In this document: positions 28,082-36,169 of the stretch, one piece after another
Layout: each line of letters opens with the position of its first letter
Numbering within the stretch: the first letter of the stretch is position 1
Origin: CAZCAC01 sp964496575
GTDB taxonomy: Bacteria > Planctomycetota > UBA1135 > GCA-002686595
Direction of reading: 5' to 3'
Length of the DNA stretch: 64,000 bases
Assembly: GCA_964496575.1 (NCBI GenBank)
Contig: CAZCAC010000008.1
Coordinates: forward strand, 1-64,000
Made by a program: the position numbers and the translations under genes
Notes under the pieces: generated by a model
Seen by the model: the letters and a program-made list of their open reading frames with translations, nothing else
What the model was told of the DNA's origin: nothing
The model's database searches: none

Positions 28082-28966
28082 TCAGTTGTAGAGGCTGCCC
28101 GTGTTGAGGACCGGGGTGGGGGCGGACTGGCCGCAGAGCACCACCAGGAGGTTGCCGACCAGCGTTGCGCGCCGCTCGTCGTCGAGCTCGACCACGCCGC
28201 GGTCACCGAGGTCGGCCAGAGCGTGCTCGACCATGCTCACCGCGCCCTCGACGATCTGCTTGCGGGCGGCGATGATCGCCTGCGCCTGCTGGCGCTGGAG
28301 CATCGCCGAGGCGATCTCCGGGGCGTAGGCGAGGTGCGAGAGGCGGGACTCCAGCACGTGGATCCCCGCGCGGTGCAGCCGCTCGCCCAGCATCACCTGC
28401 AGCTCCTCGGCGACCTGGACGCTGTCCCCGCGCAGCGAGACGATGTCCTCGTCGGAGTGCTCGTCGTAGGGGTGGGTGCTGGCCAGCTGCCGCACCGCCG
28501 CCTCGATCTGGATGTCGACGTACTCCTGGTAGCTCTCGACGTCGAAGAGCGCCTGCGCGGAGTCCTCGACCTGCCAGACCACCACCGCACCGATCTCGAT
28601 CGGATTGCCACCGAGGTCGTTCACCTTGATCGTCTCGCTGGCGACGTTGTGCGCGCGCAGCGAGAGCTTGTGCTTGACGGTGAAGGGGTTGGTCCAGAAG
28701 AACCCCTGCTTGCGGACGGTGCCCTTGTACTTGCCGAAGAGCACCATCACCCGGCACATGTTCGGGCCGACGATGTAGAAGCCGGGCAAGGTCAGCGGGA
28801 TCAGCGCGACGCCGAGGATCAGGGTCGGCGCGATCACCGCGGGGCCGGGCTGCTGAAGGATCAGCGTGGTGATCCAGGTGGCGGTGACCAGGATCAGGAG
28901 AATGAAGATCGGCCAGCCGGAGATCGGGTCTCGCGGGCGTTCGGTGGAGCGGGGCTTGTCGTTCAT
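28082..28966 (-). CDS. SPFH/Band-7 membrane protein
   Basis: A 294-aa membrane protein with two N-terminal helices (about 18-37 and 43-62), then an SPFH (prohibitin/flotillin) domain about 66-245 (GFYIVGPNMCRVMVLFGKYK, LRAHNVASETIKVNDLGGNP, IHVLESRLSHLAYAPEIA) and a C-terminal helix rich in Ala and Gln. SPFH proteins form oligomers in membrane microdomains and often act as scaffolds or regulate membrane proteases. The ATG at 28966 is 25 bp downstream of the palindrome. It is co-transcribed with the Arc-type protein, a pairing that suggests stress-responsive autoregulation. The exact role is unknown. Confidence 0.9.
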   Translation of the reverse strand: MNDKPRSTERPRDPISGWPIFILLILVTATWITTLILQQPGPAVIAPTLILGVALIPLTLPGFYIVGPNMCRVMVLFGKYKGTVRKQGFFWTNPFTVKHKLSLRAHNVASETIKVNDLGGNPIEIGAVVVWQVEDSAQALFDVESYQEYVDIQIEAAVRQLASTHPYDEHSDEDIVSLRGDSVQVAEELQVMLGERLHRAGIHVLESRLSHLAYAPEIASAMLQRQQAQAIIAARKQIVEGAVSMVEHALADLGDRGVVELDDERRATLVGNLLVVLCGQSAPTPVLNTGSLYN

Positions 28967-28990
28967 GGCAGGTGTCCTCTGCAGTTGGTT

Positions 28991-29018
28991 GGTATCGGAA
29001 TGATATCATTCTGATACC
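28991..29018. promoter_or_regulatory. 28-bp near-perfect palindrome, likely RHH operator
   Basis: The left arm ggtatcggaatgat (28991-29004) and the right arm atcattctgatacc (29005-29018) are inverted repeats with one mismatch in 14 positions, centred on gatatc. It lies 25 bp upstream of the SPFH start, in the divergent region before the gene at 29194. Its AT-rich half sites stand out in this GC-rich sequence. The only DNA-binding protein of the operon is the Arc-type protein at 27856, which is the natural candidate to bind it. Confidence 0.75.
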
Positions 29019-29193
29019 GCTTCATGGAGCCGTTATTCAGGGCCTCGGGCCCCGCCTTCGATTCTTCGTAAGTAACTGTCATAAAGAGGTTTGCATCAGT
29101 CATGGGCGCGCTGGACAGGTGACGGACGACCCGCGAAAGGCTATTTCAGGTCACCGATCCCCGCGTGGGGGCCCATCGAGGAGGAGACCGAGG

Positions 29194-30606
29194 ATGATCG
29201 AGGCGAGCTGGCTGGCGGCGCTGCTGCTGGTGTCCGGAGCGGGGGACCCGGGTGGTCCGACCGGGATCGAGAAAGACGGCGACTACGCGGTGGTGGTGCG
29301 CGAGTCGACCGCCGCCGACCCCGCCTGGCGGGAGGTGGTCGACGCGCTGGTCGACAAGCACGGCGCGGCGACGGTGACCTGGACCGACTCGGTGACCGAG
29401 GCCTTGCCCGGATTGAAGGAGCGCCTTCCCCGCTTCGCCTGCTTCGTGGTGAAGCCGACCGAGGCGGGGCGCGAGCTCGTCATCGACGTGCACCGGTTGA
29501 CCCGCGCGCTCGACGACGACCCGTACGGCGATGTGAGGTGGGGGATCCTGACCGGCTACGAGGCGGCGGACGCGCAGCGGATCGCGCGGCGGAGCGAGCC
29601 GCTGCAGGTGCGCCGCTTCGCGGGGGGCACCTGCTTCTCGCTCGAGGCGTTCGAGGAGGGCGTCGCCTACGATGAGAGCAAGCAGGGTCGCATGCTTCGC
29701 AAGGAGCAGGGCGGTGAGGTGGAGGAGGCGAGCTGTGCTCCCGACGCGACGCTGGAGCTGGCCAAGGCGCTGGTCGAGTACCGACCCGACTACTTCATGA
29801 CCAGCGGCCACGCGACCAGCCGCGACTGGCAGATCGGGTACCGCTTCAAGAGCGGTCAGTTCCGCTGCCTCGACGGGCAGCTCATCGGGATCGACACCTC
29901 GAACGTGGGTTTCAAGATCGAGTCGCCGAACCCCAAGGTCTACACCGCGTCCGGCAACTGCCTGATGGGGCTGGTCGACGGCGAGCAGGCGATGGCCGTG
30001 GCCTGGATGCACTCGGGGGGCGTGCACCAGCTGCTCGGCTACGTCGTCTCCACCTGGTACGGTTTTGGCGGCCGCGGCGAGAAGGACTACTTCATCGCAC
30101 AGGCGGGGCGCTTCACCCTGGCAGAGTCCTTCTTCCTGCAGAACCAGCGGCTGCTCCACCGGCTGGAGACGGAGTTTTCCGCGACCGCTCGCGTGAGCTT
30201 CGACCGCTGGGACATCGAGCAGAACGGCAACCTTCCCAACGAGCTGGCCGCCGAGCACGGGCTGACCGATCGCGACGAGGTGGGGCTCTTGTGGGACCGC
30301 GACACGGTCGCGTTCTACGGCGACCCGGCGTGGGAAGCGCGGGTGGTGCCCCAGCGGGAGCTGGACTGGGAGCAGGAGTTGACCGAGGAGGAGGGGCGCT
30401 TCCGCTTCGAGGTCACCGCTCGCACGGCCGGCAACTGGGGGATCCCGCCGATGGCCTTCCTGCCGTACCGGGTGAAGGAGATCCGCGTCACCACCGGAGC
30501 CGAGCTGCAACCGCTGATCACCGACGACTTCCTTCTGCTGCCGCTGAAGGGGGAGCGGAACGACGACGAGAGCGTCATCGTCGAGTTCGAGGCGACGCGT
30601 CGGTAG
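29194..30606 (+). CDS. exported protein with putative caspase/gingipain-like His-Cys dyad
   Basis: A 470-aa protein with a short signal peptide (about 1-17, ASWLAALLLVSGAG). The middle contains DYFMTSGHATSRDW (H206) and VYTASGNCLMGLVDG (C256), each after a hydrophobic strand. This is the arrangement of the His and Cys of clan CD proteases (caspase, gingipain C25, clostripain). The N-terminal part (ERLPRFACFVVKP, VRWGILTGYEAADA) is also like the C25-type alpha/beta core. The C-terminal about 100 residues are beta-rich. If correct, it is a secreted cysteine peptidase of unknown specificity; I did not recognise a named family. The ATG at 29194 has a strong GAGGAGGAG; the open frame to 28972 crosses the palindrome and is not used. 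Confidence 0.55.
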   Translation: MIEASWLAALLLVSGAGDPGGPTGIEKDGDYAVVVRESTAADPAWREVVDALVDKHGAATVTWTDSVTEALPGLKERLPRFACFVVKPTEAGRELVIDVHRLTRALDDDPYGDVRWGILTGYEAADAQRIARRSEPLQVRRFAGGTCFSLEAFEEGVAYDESKQGRMLRKEQGGEVEEASCAPDATLELAKALVEYRPDYFMTSGHATSRDWQIGYRFKSGQFRCLDGQLIGIDTSNVGFKIESPNPKVYTASGNCLMGLVDGEQAMAVAWMHSGGVHQLLGYVVSTWYGFGGRGEKDYFIAQAGRFTLAESFFLQNQRLLHRLETEFSATARVSFDRWDIEQNGNLPNELAAEHGLTDRDEVGLLWDRDTVAFYGDPAWEARVVPQRELDWEQELTEEEGRFRFEVTARTAGNWGIPPMAFLPYRVKEIRVTTGAELQPLITDDFLLLPLKGERNDDESVIVEFEATRR

Positions 30607-30613
30607 CGCGGCG

Positions 30614-32344
30614 TCAGCCGTCCAGCTCGGCCAGGAGCTCGGCGAGTTTCACCGGGTCCGGCTCGATGGTGTGGAAGAAGCGCTCCGCCCCTTCGGGGAT
30701 CTCGAGGGTGCCGCCGGAGAGGAGGGGGGAGCGGGCACTGGACTTCCCCCGGGAGATCTCGAAGCAGACCTCGTAGGGGCCCGGCGCCGACACCCGGAGA
30801 ACGAGCTGATCCCGCTCGTCGAAGTCTCCCACCACGATGGGCACTCTCGCCTCGAGTCTGCCCCCCTCGAGCCGCTGCGCCGTCTCCCACCGATACGAGG
30901 GCTGAAGCAGCCTGACTCGAAGGCGGCGCGAAGTCTCCGGCCGCTCGAAGTCCTCGGCCAGGGACAGGGTGATCGGGATTCCCTCTCCGAGGGTGACCGT
31001 TCGGTCTTCCTCGATTCCCTCCAGGCCCTGCTGCCGGAAGCCGCGCGCGATGACCACCACGTCGGTCGGTCCCGGGGGCACGTAGAGCTCGAGTGGCTGT
31101 CCGTGCAGACCGAACGCGGAACCCAGGCGATCCCCGTCGCGGCCGATCGGGTAGTACGCCCGAGCCTGTGGAATCTCCCGGCCGTCCTCGTCGACGACCC
31201 GGATCCTCAGCGTCCGCAGTACCTCCGCGATCGGGATTCTCTCGAGACGTGGGTCCTCGGTCGCCTCGCCGATCGGGATGACGACGTCGGGGATGACCAG
31301 CGCCGGATCGGGGTGGTTGTAGATACGCACGTTCAGGTCGGCGACGCCGGCCGGGACCTGAGCGAGATCGAAGCGACCGTCCTTCTCCGCCCGTCGACCC
31401 GCAACCAGTGGCGCCCTCGTCCCTTCGGGCTCGGTGCCCTCGCGGTAGATGAGCTCGACGTCGAGTCGGTTCCCGAGAATGATCCCCTCGCAGTCGATCG
31501 AGCCGGCGAGGCTGCCGGTGTGTCGCAGGACCACCAGCACATCCTTCGCACCTGGGGCGAGGAGCGGGGTCTCGTAGACGACCAAGCCCTCTTCGTACCC
31601 CTCCAACCGGAAGACGGAGCCCGGGGCCGTGCCACGGAGCTCGAACGACCCGTCGGCTCCCGAAGGCGCTCCCTCGTATTCCGGCGGCAACCACCAGATG
31701 CCCGCTTCGTGCCACTCCTCGTCCCTCGAAACTGTCGGGTCCCCTCGACCGACGTGGACGGCGCCCCTGGTTTCGGACGGCAGCGGCATCGTCCAGGTGC
31801 ACTGAACCGGCGTGTCCGAGGCGAACTGGGGGAGCACGTAGGCTCCCTCGATCGGGTTCCCGAACTCGTCGACGACTCGTCCACTGGCCAGGAAGGGACT
31901 GTTCGAGAGCCGTATCTCTCCGAGGTCCGATTCAACCGGCGTATTCTGCTCCGCCAGCCAGACCGTGGCGGACGCGAGAGGCCGCTCCGTGTTGTCGGTC
32001 GGAGTTCCGTCCCCGTACTTTCCTGGCAGGTCGAACCGCAGCTCGTCGGGAGCGTGGTCGCGAAAGTCCGGACTGGGGGCAACCGCGAACTTCCCGCCTC
32101 GGTCGGTCTCGAACCAGGTGACGGCAGCCTTCACGTAGGGACCACTCCGCTCGACTTCGACGATCCGCAGTCGAGTGCAGGCCAGCGGCTCTCCATCGGG
32201 GCCGAAGACGAGCCCGGTCCAGATCGATTCCACCTCATTGGTGGTCGCAGAGGAACGCTCGGCAGTCGGTTCCCCTTCCCAGGAGCAACCGGGTCCCAGG
32301 AGTGCTGCGAGGAGGACGAGGGCAATGGGCGGGGCCGCACGCAT
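30614..32344 (-). CDS. lipoprotein with carboxypeptidase-regulatory-like modules
   Basis: A 576-aa probable lipoprotein; the lipobox is LLGPGC (Cys20). Several beta-sandwich modules of the carboxypeptidase-regulatory-like type follow, for example TGLVFGPDGEPLACTRLRI, ASGRVVDEFGNPIEGAYVL and LRIRVVDEDGREIPQARAYY. No enzymatic motif was seen. Its ATG is 2 bp after the stop of the Ntn-hydrolase gene, so they form an operon and probably share a surface function. It converges on the 29194 gene, with 7 bp between stops. Confidence 0.7.
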   Translation of the reverse strand: MRAAPPIALVLLAALLGPGCSWEGEPTAERSSATTNEVESIWTGLVFGPDGEPLACTRLRIVEVERSGPYVKAAVTWFETDRGGKFAVAPSPDFRDHAPDELRFDLPGKYGDGTPTDNTERPLASATVWLAEQNTPVESDLGEIRLSNSPFLASGRVVDEFGNPIEGAYVLPQFASDTPVQCTWTMPLPSETRGAVHVGRGDPTVSRDEEWHEAGIWWLPPEYEGAPSGADGSFELRGTAPGSVFRLEGYEEGLVVYETPLLAPGAKDVLVVLRHTGSLAGSIDCEGIILGNRLDVELIYREGTEPEGTRAPLVAGRRAEKDGRFDLAQVPAGVADLNVRIYNHPDPALVIPDVVIPIGEATEDPRLERIPIAEVLRTLRIRVVDEDGREIPQARAYYPIGRDGDRLGSAFGLHGQPLELYVPPGPTDVVVIARGFRQQGLEGIEEDRTVTLGEGIPITLSLAEDFERPETSRRLRVRLLQPSYRWETAQRLEGGRLEARVPIVVGDFDERDQLVLRVSAPGPYEVCFEISRGKSSARSPLLSGGTLEIPEGAERFFHTIEPDPVKLAELLAELDG

Positions 32345-32346
32345 CG

Positions 32347-33513
32347 CTACTCGATCCGGCTGCCGCGGTACTCGTTCCCCATCGGGCCCTTGATCTCGAT
32401 CCCACTCACCTCACCGTCGTCCCCGCGCTCGAAACGGATCTCGGTGGTGCCGTCGTCGTCGACGTGGAAGAAGACCGTCTTCGACTGGGGGATCAGCTCG
32501 ACCTCCTTCTCCTCGTCGTCGCCCCCTTCACGCTTCGTGGAAGCGATCAACTTCTTCCCGTCGCGCCGGATCGTGGCGACGATGCGCGGGACGCCGGGGA
32601 TCTCGATAGCGTAGCTGCCGGCGTACTCGTCGAGGATCTTCCCGTCGACCGGCTTCCCGCGGCGCCTCGCGGTCTCCTCGGCCTTGTCGCGCTCGCGCTT
32701 CTCCACGAAGCGCTGATAGGCGAAGGTCGGCGGGAAGAGCTCGGGGATCTCGAGCATCTGCTCGCCCTTCTTCAGCTCTTTCGCGAGGTCGAAGACGACC
32801 ACCTCCTCGAAGTTGTGGAAGTGGTAGAGGTAGACGAGCCCCTTCTTCAGGTCGAAGACGTTCGAGTACTGCGTCGGCGCACCGCCCTCCTGCGCGGTGC
32901 CCGCCAGCACCCGCCGGCAGAGGGCGAGGTCGACGTTCTTCGCGGCTTCGAGCTTGCCGACCGCCGAGTCGTAGCGCGGGCACATCGCCCGGTCATTCTC
33001 CTGGCGAGACTGGTAGAAGTTGGTGGACACCTGGTACGAGCCCTCCTTGCGCACGAACTCGTCCCCCTCGATGATCACCGAGTCCCCCGAGCTGTCGGCG
33101 AACATCAGCATCGCATTCTCGAGCATCCGGAGGTCGTAGCGGGCGAAGAAGGTCACCACCTCCTCGACGTTCGAGCATGTCGACATCACCTCGTCGATCA
33201 GGTTCCCCTCGAAGACCTCCTTGCCCTCCTGCTTCTTCATCGGGAAGCGCCCGGTGGCGAAGCCGTCGAAGGCGACCCCCGCCTCGTTCATGCCGCCCTG
33301 CGGGAAGCCGTTGTCGAAGCCGACGTAGACGCGCCCGAGCCGCTCCTTCTCCCCGGGCACGAACCAGATCTGGACGTTGGGGTTCCAGAAGTCCTCGTTG
33401 TTCCCGAACAGCACCTCGCCGTTCCCGCAGACCAGGAACGCGGTGCACGGCAGCGCGGGAGCGGCGAGGAGCGTGGTGATGATCAGCGTGGCGAATCGGA
33501 TCGGTAGCTTCAT
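32347..33513 (-). CDS. exported Ntn-hydrolase, C45/choloylglycine-hydrolase-like
   Basis: A 388-aa exported protein. The signal peptide ends before C23 (APALPCTAFLVCGNGEVLFG), leaving an N-terminal Cys nucleophile as in the linear amide C-N hydrolase / acyl-CoA:6-aminopenicillanate acyltransferase (C45) and choloylglycine hydrolase families. The next strand has GNNEDFWNP, then VGFDNGFPQGGMNEAGVAFDG, both typical. N175 (VSTNFYQS) fits the family's conserved Asn. The C-terminal about 90 residues are a beta domain like DUF3471. It probably cleaves an amide bond in a small molecule or acyl amino acid; the substrate is unknown. GGAGGAAT precedes the ATG. Confidence 0.8.
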   Translation of the reverse strand: MKLPIRFATLIITTLLAAPALPCTAFLVCGNGEVLFGNNEDFWNPNVQIWFVPGEKERLGRVYVGFDNGFPQGGMNEAGVAFDGFATGRFPMKKQEGKEVFEGNLIDEVMSTCSNVEEVVTFFARYDLRMLENAMLMFADSSGDSVIIEGDEFVRKEGSYQVSTNFYQSRQENDRAMCPRYDSAVGKLEAAKNVDLALCRRVLAGTAQEGGAPTQYSNVFDLKKGLVYLYHFHNFEEVVVFDLAKELKKGEQMLEIPELFPPTFAYQRFVEKRERDKAEETARRRGKPVDGKILDEYAGSYAIEIPGVPRIVATIRRDGKKLIASTKREGGDDEEKEVELIPQSKTVFFHVDDDGTTEIRFERGDDGEVSGIEIKGPMGNEYRGSRIE

Positions 33514-33757
33514 GAGTCCATTCCTCCAGAGCCACGAAGCTACCCCGCGTCGCCGCGAGCCGCAAGGCGGGCACGGGCGGTCACGCAGCGACCATCCCGG
33601 GGATCATGCAGGTGCCGAATCCGGCCATGGCGGTTCGCGAGGCCCCCTGGAACCCGTATCCTCCTGGCCTGCAGGGACACGCCTGGATGCCGTGTCCAGA
33701 CAGGTGCCCCGAATGCCACCGTGGGAACGGTCCGCGACAAACTCCGAGCACACGACG

Positions 33758-34489
33758 ATGAACGACTACAACGATCCCGACGGATTCCCCGAATCGGAAC
33801 ATGAGTGGGAGGAGGAAGCCGCCGGTTCGCACGCCCAGGGGAAGGGCTACTTCGACATCGGCGAATGCCTGAGCGATGGCTGGAACAACACGATCCAGAA
33901 CCTGGGCCCCGTCGTTGGCGTCCTGTTCCTGGGCTGGATGTTGATGATGGTCTCCTACTTCACGTGTATCGGGATCTTCCTCCTGGTGCCCGCCTTTATC
34001 TGGGGCATCACCCTCTTCCTCCTGAACACCCACGACGGTCGCTGCGATGCCAACGACCTGTTCGCGGGATTCCGGCAGTACGGCAAGGTGATCGGACGGT
34101 CACTCGGTCTCTTCCTCATGCTGATGCTCCTGGGGATCCTCGGGTCCTCGGTTCAGTACCTGGGGATGTTCATGGAAAGCGAGGGGCTCATGCTGGTGGG
34201 CATCATCGTGAACCTGGCCTGGTCGTTCGGGGTGATGGTGCGCCTGTACTGGGCGATGTTCTTCCTCGTCGACCAGGACCTGGACGCCGTCTCCAGTCTG
34301 AAGGCGTCCTGGGCGGCGACCTCCGGGAACTGGTTCCGCCTGGTCCTCCTCGGGTTGCTGTCCGGGCTGATCAACCTGGCCGGGATCCTGGCGCTGATCG
34401 TGGGAATCTTCGTCTCGATACCGGTGACCTATCTGATGTTCACCTCCTCCTATCGCCAGGCCGTCGGAGGGCCGGCGCCGGGCAGGTAG
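33758..34489 (+). CDS. polytopic membrane protein of unknown function
   Basis: A 243-aa protein. An acidic, Gly/Asp-rich N terminus of about 45 residues is followed by four to six membrane segments (around VVGVLFLGWMLMMVSYF, IGIFLLVPAFIWGITLFLL, LGLFLMLMLLGILGSSV, LMLVGIIVNLAWSFGVMV and LVLLGLLSGLINLAGILALI). The layout (cytoplasmic acidic tail, helices with NTHDGR and KASWAATSGNW loops) is like small uncharacterised DUF975-type proteins. The start at ATG 33758 is a best guess: the frame is open further upstream and no strong ribosome site is seen. It converges on the interrupted beta-helix gene. Confidence 0.65.
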   Translation: MNDYNDPDGFPESEHEWEEEAAGSHAQGKGYFDIGECLSDGWNNTIQNLGPVVGVLFLGWMLMMVSYFTCIGIFLLVPAFIWGITLFLLNTHDGRCDANDLFAGFRQYGKVIGRSLGLFLMLMLLGILGSSVQYLGMFMESEGLMLVGIIVNLAWSFGVMVRLYWAMFFLVDQDLDAVSSLKASWAATSGNWFRLVLLGLLSGLINLAGILALIVGIFVSIPVTYLMFTSSYRQAVGGPAPGR

Positions 34490-34505
34490 CGAGGTCGGGC
34501 GCGAT

Positions 34506-34535
34506 TCCGCCTGACCGTCGGCGTCAGCAGGCGGA
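34506..34535. terminator. stem-loop between convergent genes
   Basis: tccgcctg (34506-34513) pairs with caggcgga (34528-34535), giving an 8-bp stem around a 14-nt loop that can itself pair (gac with gtc). It lies between the ends of the membrane protein and the interrupted beta-helix gene, where a bidirectional transcription stop is expected. There is no T-run. Confidence 0.45.
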
Positions 34536-34563
34536 GGAGCTCAGGCGAGCTCGGCCCCTACGC

Positions 34564-36000
34564 TCACTGAGCCAGTGAGAAGGGGAACGGGTAGTGGAAT
34601 CCCATGTCCACGATCCCGCGGTCCTGGCGGTGGTCGGTGCGGGTCGTTCCCCGGATCATCCGCGCGAACGGGCTACCCGTGTCGACGCATGGACTGTCGG
34701 CTGGTTGCCCCGCCAGCACCTGTGAGAGGTAGTGGTCGCCGAAGAGCCCCGTCACGAAGAGCGGATCGGTATCGATGCACCCGACCCCGAACCACGGCTG
34801 TCCCGTGCCCAGCTCGACGTCGCTGAAGACTACGGTCGGCTGCGCACCGCCGGCGACGAACAGCGATTCCGGCCCATTGTTCCAGAGAATGCAGCTGTCC
34901 ACCGTCGCGGCGAACTGGGTGGAGCACCAGATGCCGCCTCCGGTTCCGGCGAGATTGCCGGCGACCGTGTTGTTGACCAGGGTGTGAGTGCCACCAGCTT
35001 GCAGCATGACCCCGCCTCCGGCGTTGGCGGCTTCGTTGTCGTGAATCAGGTTGTTGGTCAAGGTGACCGGACATCCTCCACCGACGTTGATCCCGCCTCC
35101 GTCGGTCTCGGAGAAGTTCCGTTCGATCCGGCAGTCGGCTAGCTCGATCTCGATCCCCCCTTCGATATCGATCCCACCACCAACGAAGGACTCGTTGTCG
35201 GTGATGTGACAACCGGTCACCGTCGCTATCGTGTCGATGCGCAGCTTGAGGGCGCCACCGCCCATGTGTGAGGAGTTGCCGTCGAGAAGACACCTGGTGA
35301 GGAAGACCTCCGTGGCCTCCACGCAGATCGCGCCACCTCACCCGCCGCCCGTCGGCGTGGTGTGATTGTCGCGCAAGATGCAGTAGAGGAGCTCCGTCTC
35401 GTCGGATTCCCAGAGATCGATTCCGCCGCCGACGTGCTCGCAGAGGTTCTGGGTGATCAGCGAGCGCCAGATCAACATCCCGCTCTGGTACGAGAAGATC
35501 CCCCCGCCGTCCCATCCCGAGAAGTTCTCCCGGATCGAGCAGCGGATGATCCACGCGTGGCTGCCATTCAGGTATAGCCCGCCCCCTTCGGCGACGGCGA
35601 CGTTCTTGGCCACGATGCACTCGATGAGTTGCAGGTCGTACCCCTCGCAGCGAATCCCACCTCCCTGGCCATTGCTCCCGTTCTGGATGGTGAACCCGCT
35701 CACGACGGCGGGGATGTCACTGAGTGGACTCGCGAGCGAGATGACCGATCCGGCAGTGCCGCCATCGATGGTCGTCACGTGCGGCCCGAGCTCGCTCCGC
35801 AGCCGCAGCGACTTCCCCAGGAAGTCGAGGTTCTCGGGATAGGTGCCCGGTCGGACGATGATCGTGTCGACGAGACCGACCATCGGATCGGCGATCGCCA
35901 GCTGGATCGTCGGGAAGTCGTCGGGCACGTACCACGTCGCCTGGGCGAGTCCGACGGAGGGCGCGCCGAGCAGCAGGGCCAGGGCGGCTAGCGTTCGCAT
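34564..36000 (-). pseudogene. parallel beta-helix protein, interrupted by in-frame TGA
   Basis: A secreted right-handed beta-helix protein that would be 478 aa. The signal peptide is about 1-20 (LAALALLLGAPSVGLA), followed by the family N terminus TWYVPDDFPTIQLAIADP and many coils of the GGGI type (GQGGGIRCEG, AEGGGLYLNG, WDGGGIFSYQ, HVGGGIDLWE). At codon 221 (35338-35340) the frame reads GGG TGA GGT GGC, where the coil pattern predicts Gly (GGA). The same frame then continues for 257 more codons with perfect repeats (GGGALKLRID, GGGIDIEGGI, DGGGINVGGG, AGGGVMLQAG, GGGIWCSTQ). One base change (GGA to TGA) explains it. ATG 36000 has AAGGAGG upstream. Readthrough or restart at GTG 35322 cannot be excluded. 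Confidence 0.85.
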
Positions 36001-36169
36001 CACTCATCTCCTCCTTCCTGGGAGTCCGTGAGCTTCCCCCGCGCGAGCGCCGGAACCGGCCCCGTGGGGGCGTCATTCCTCGAGCCAGGATATGAGATTC
36101 TGACGAGTCGACCACCCGCGGAGTTCCGTACGATCGGCGCCCCTCCGTCCAGCCGCCCAGGAGACGATG

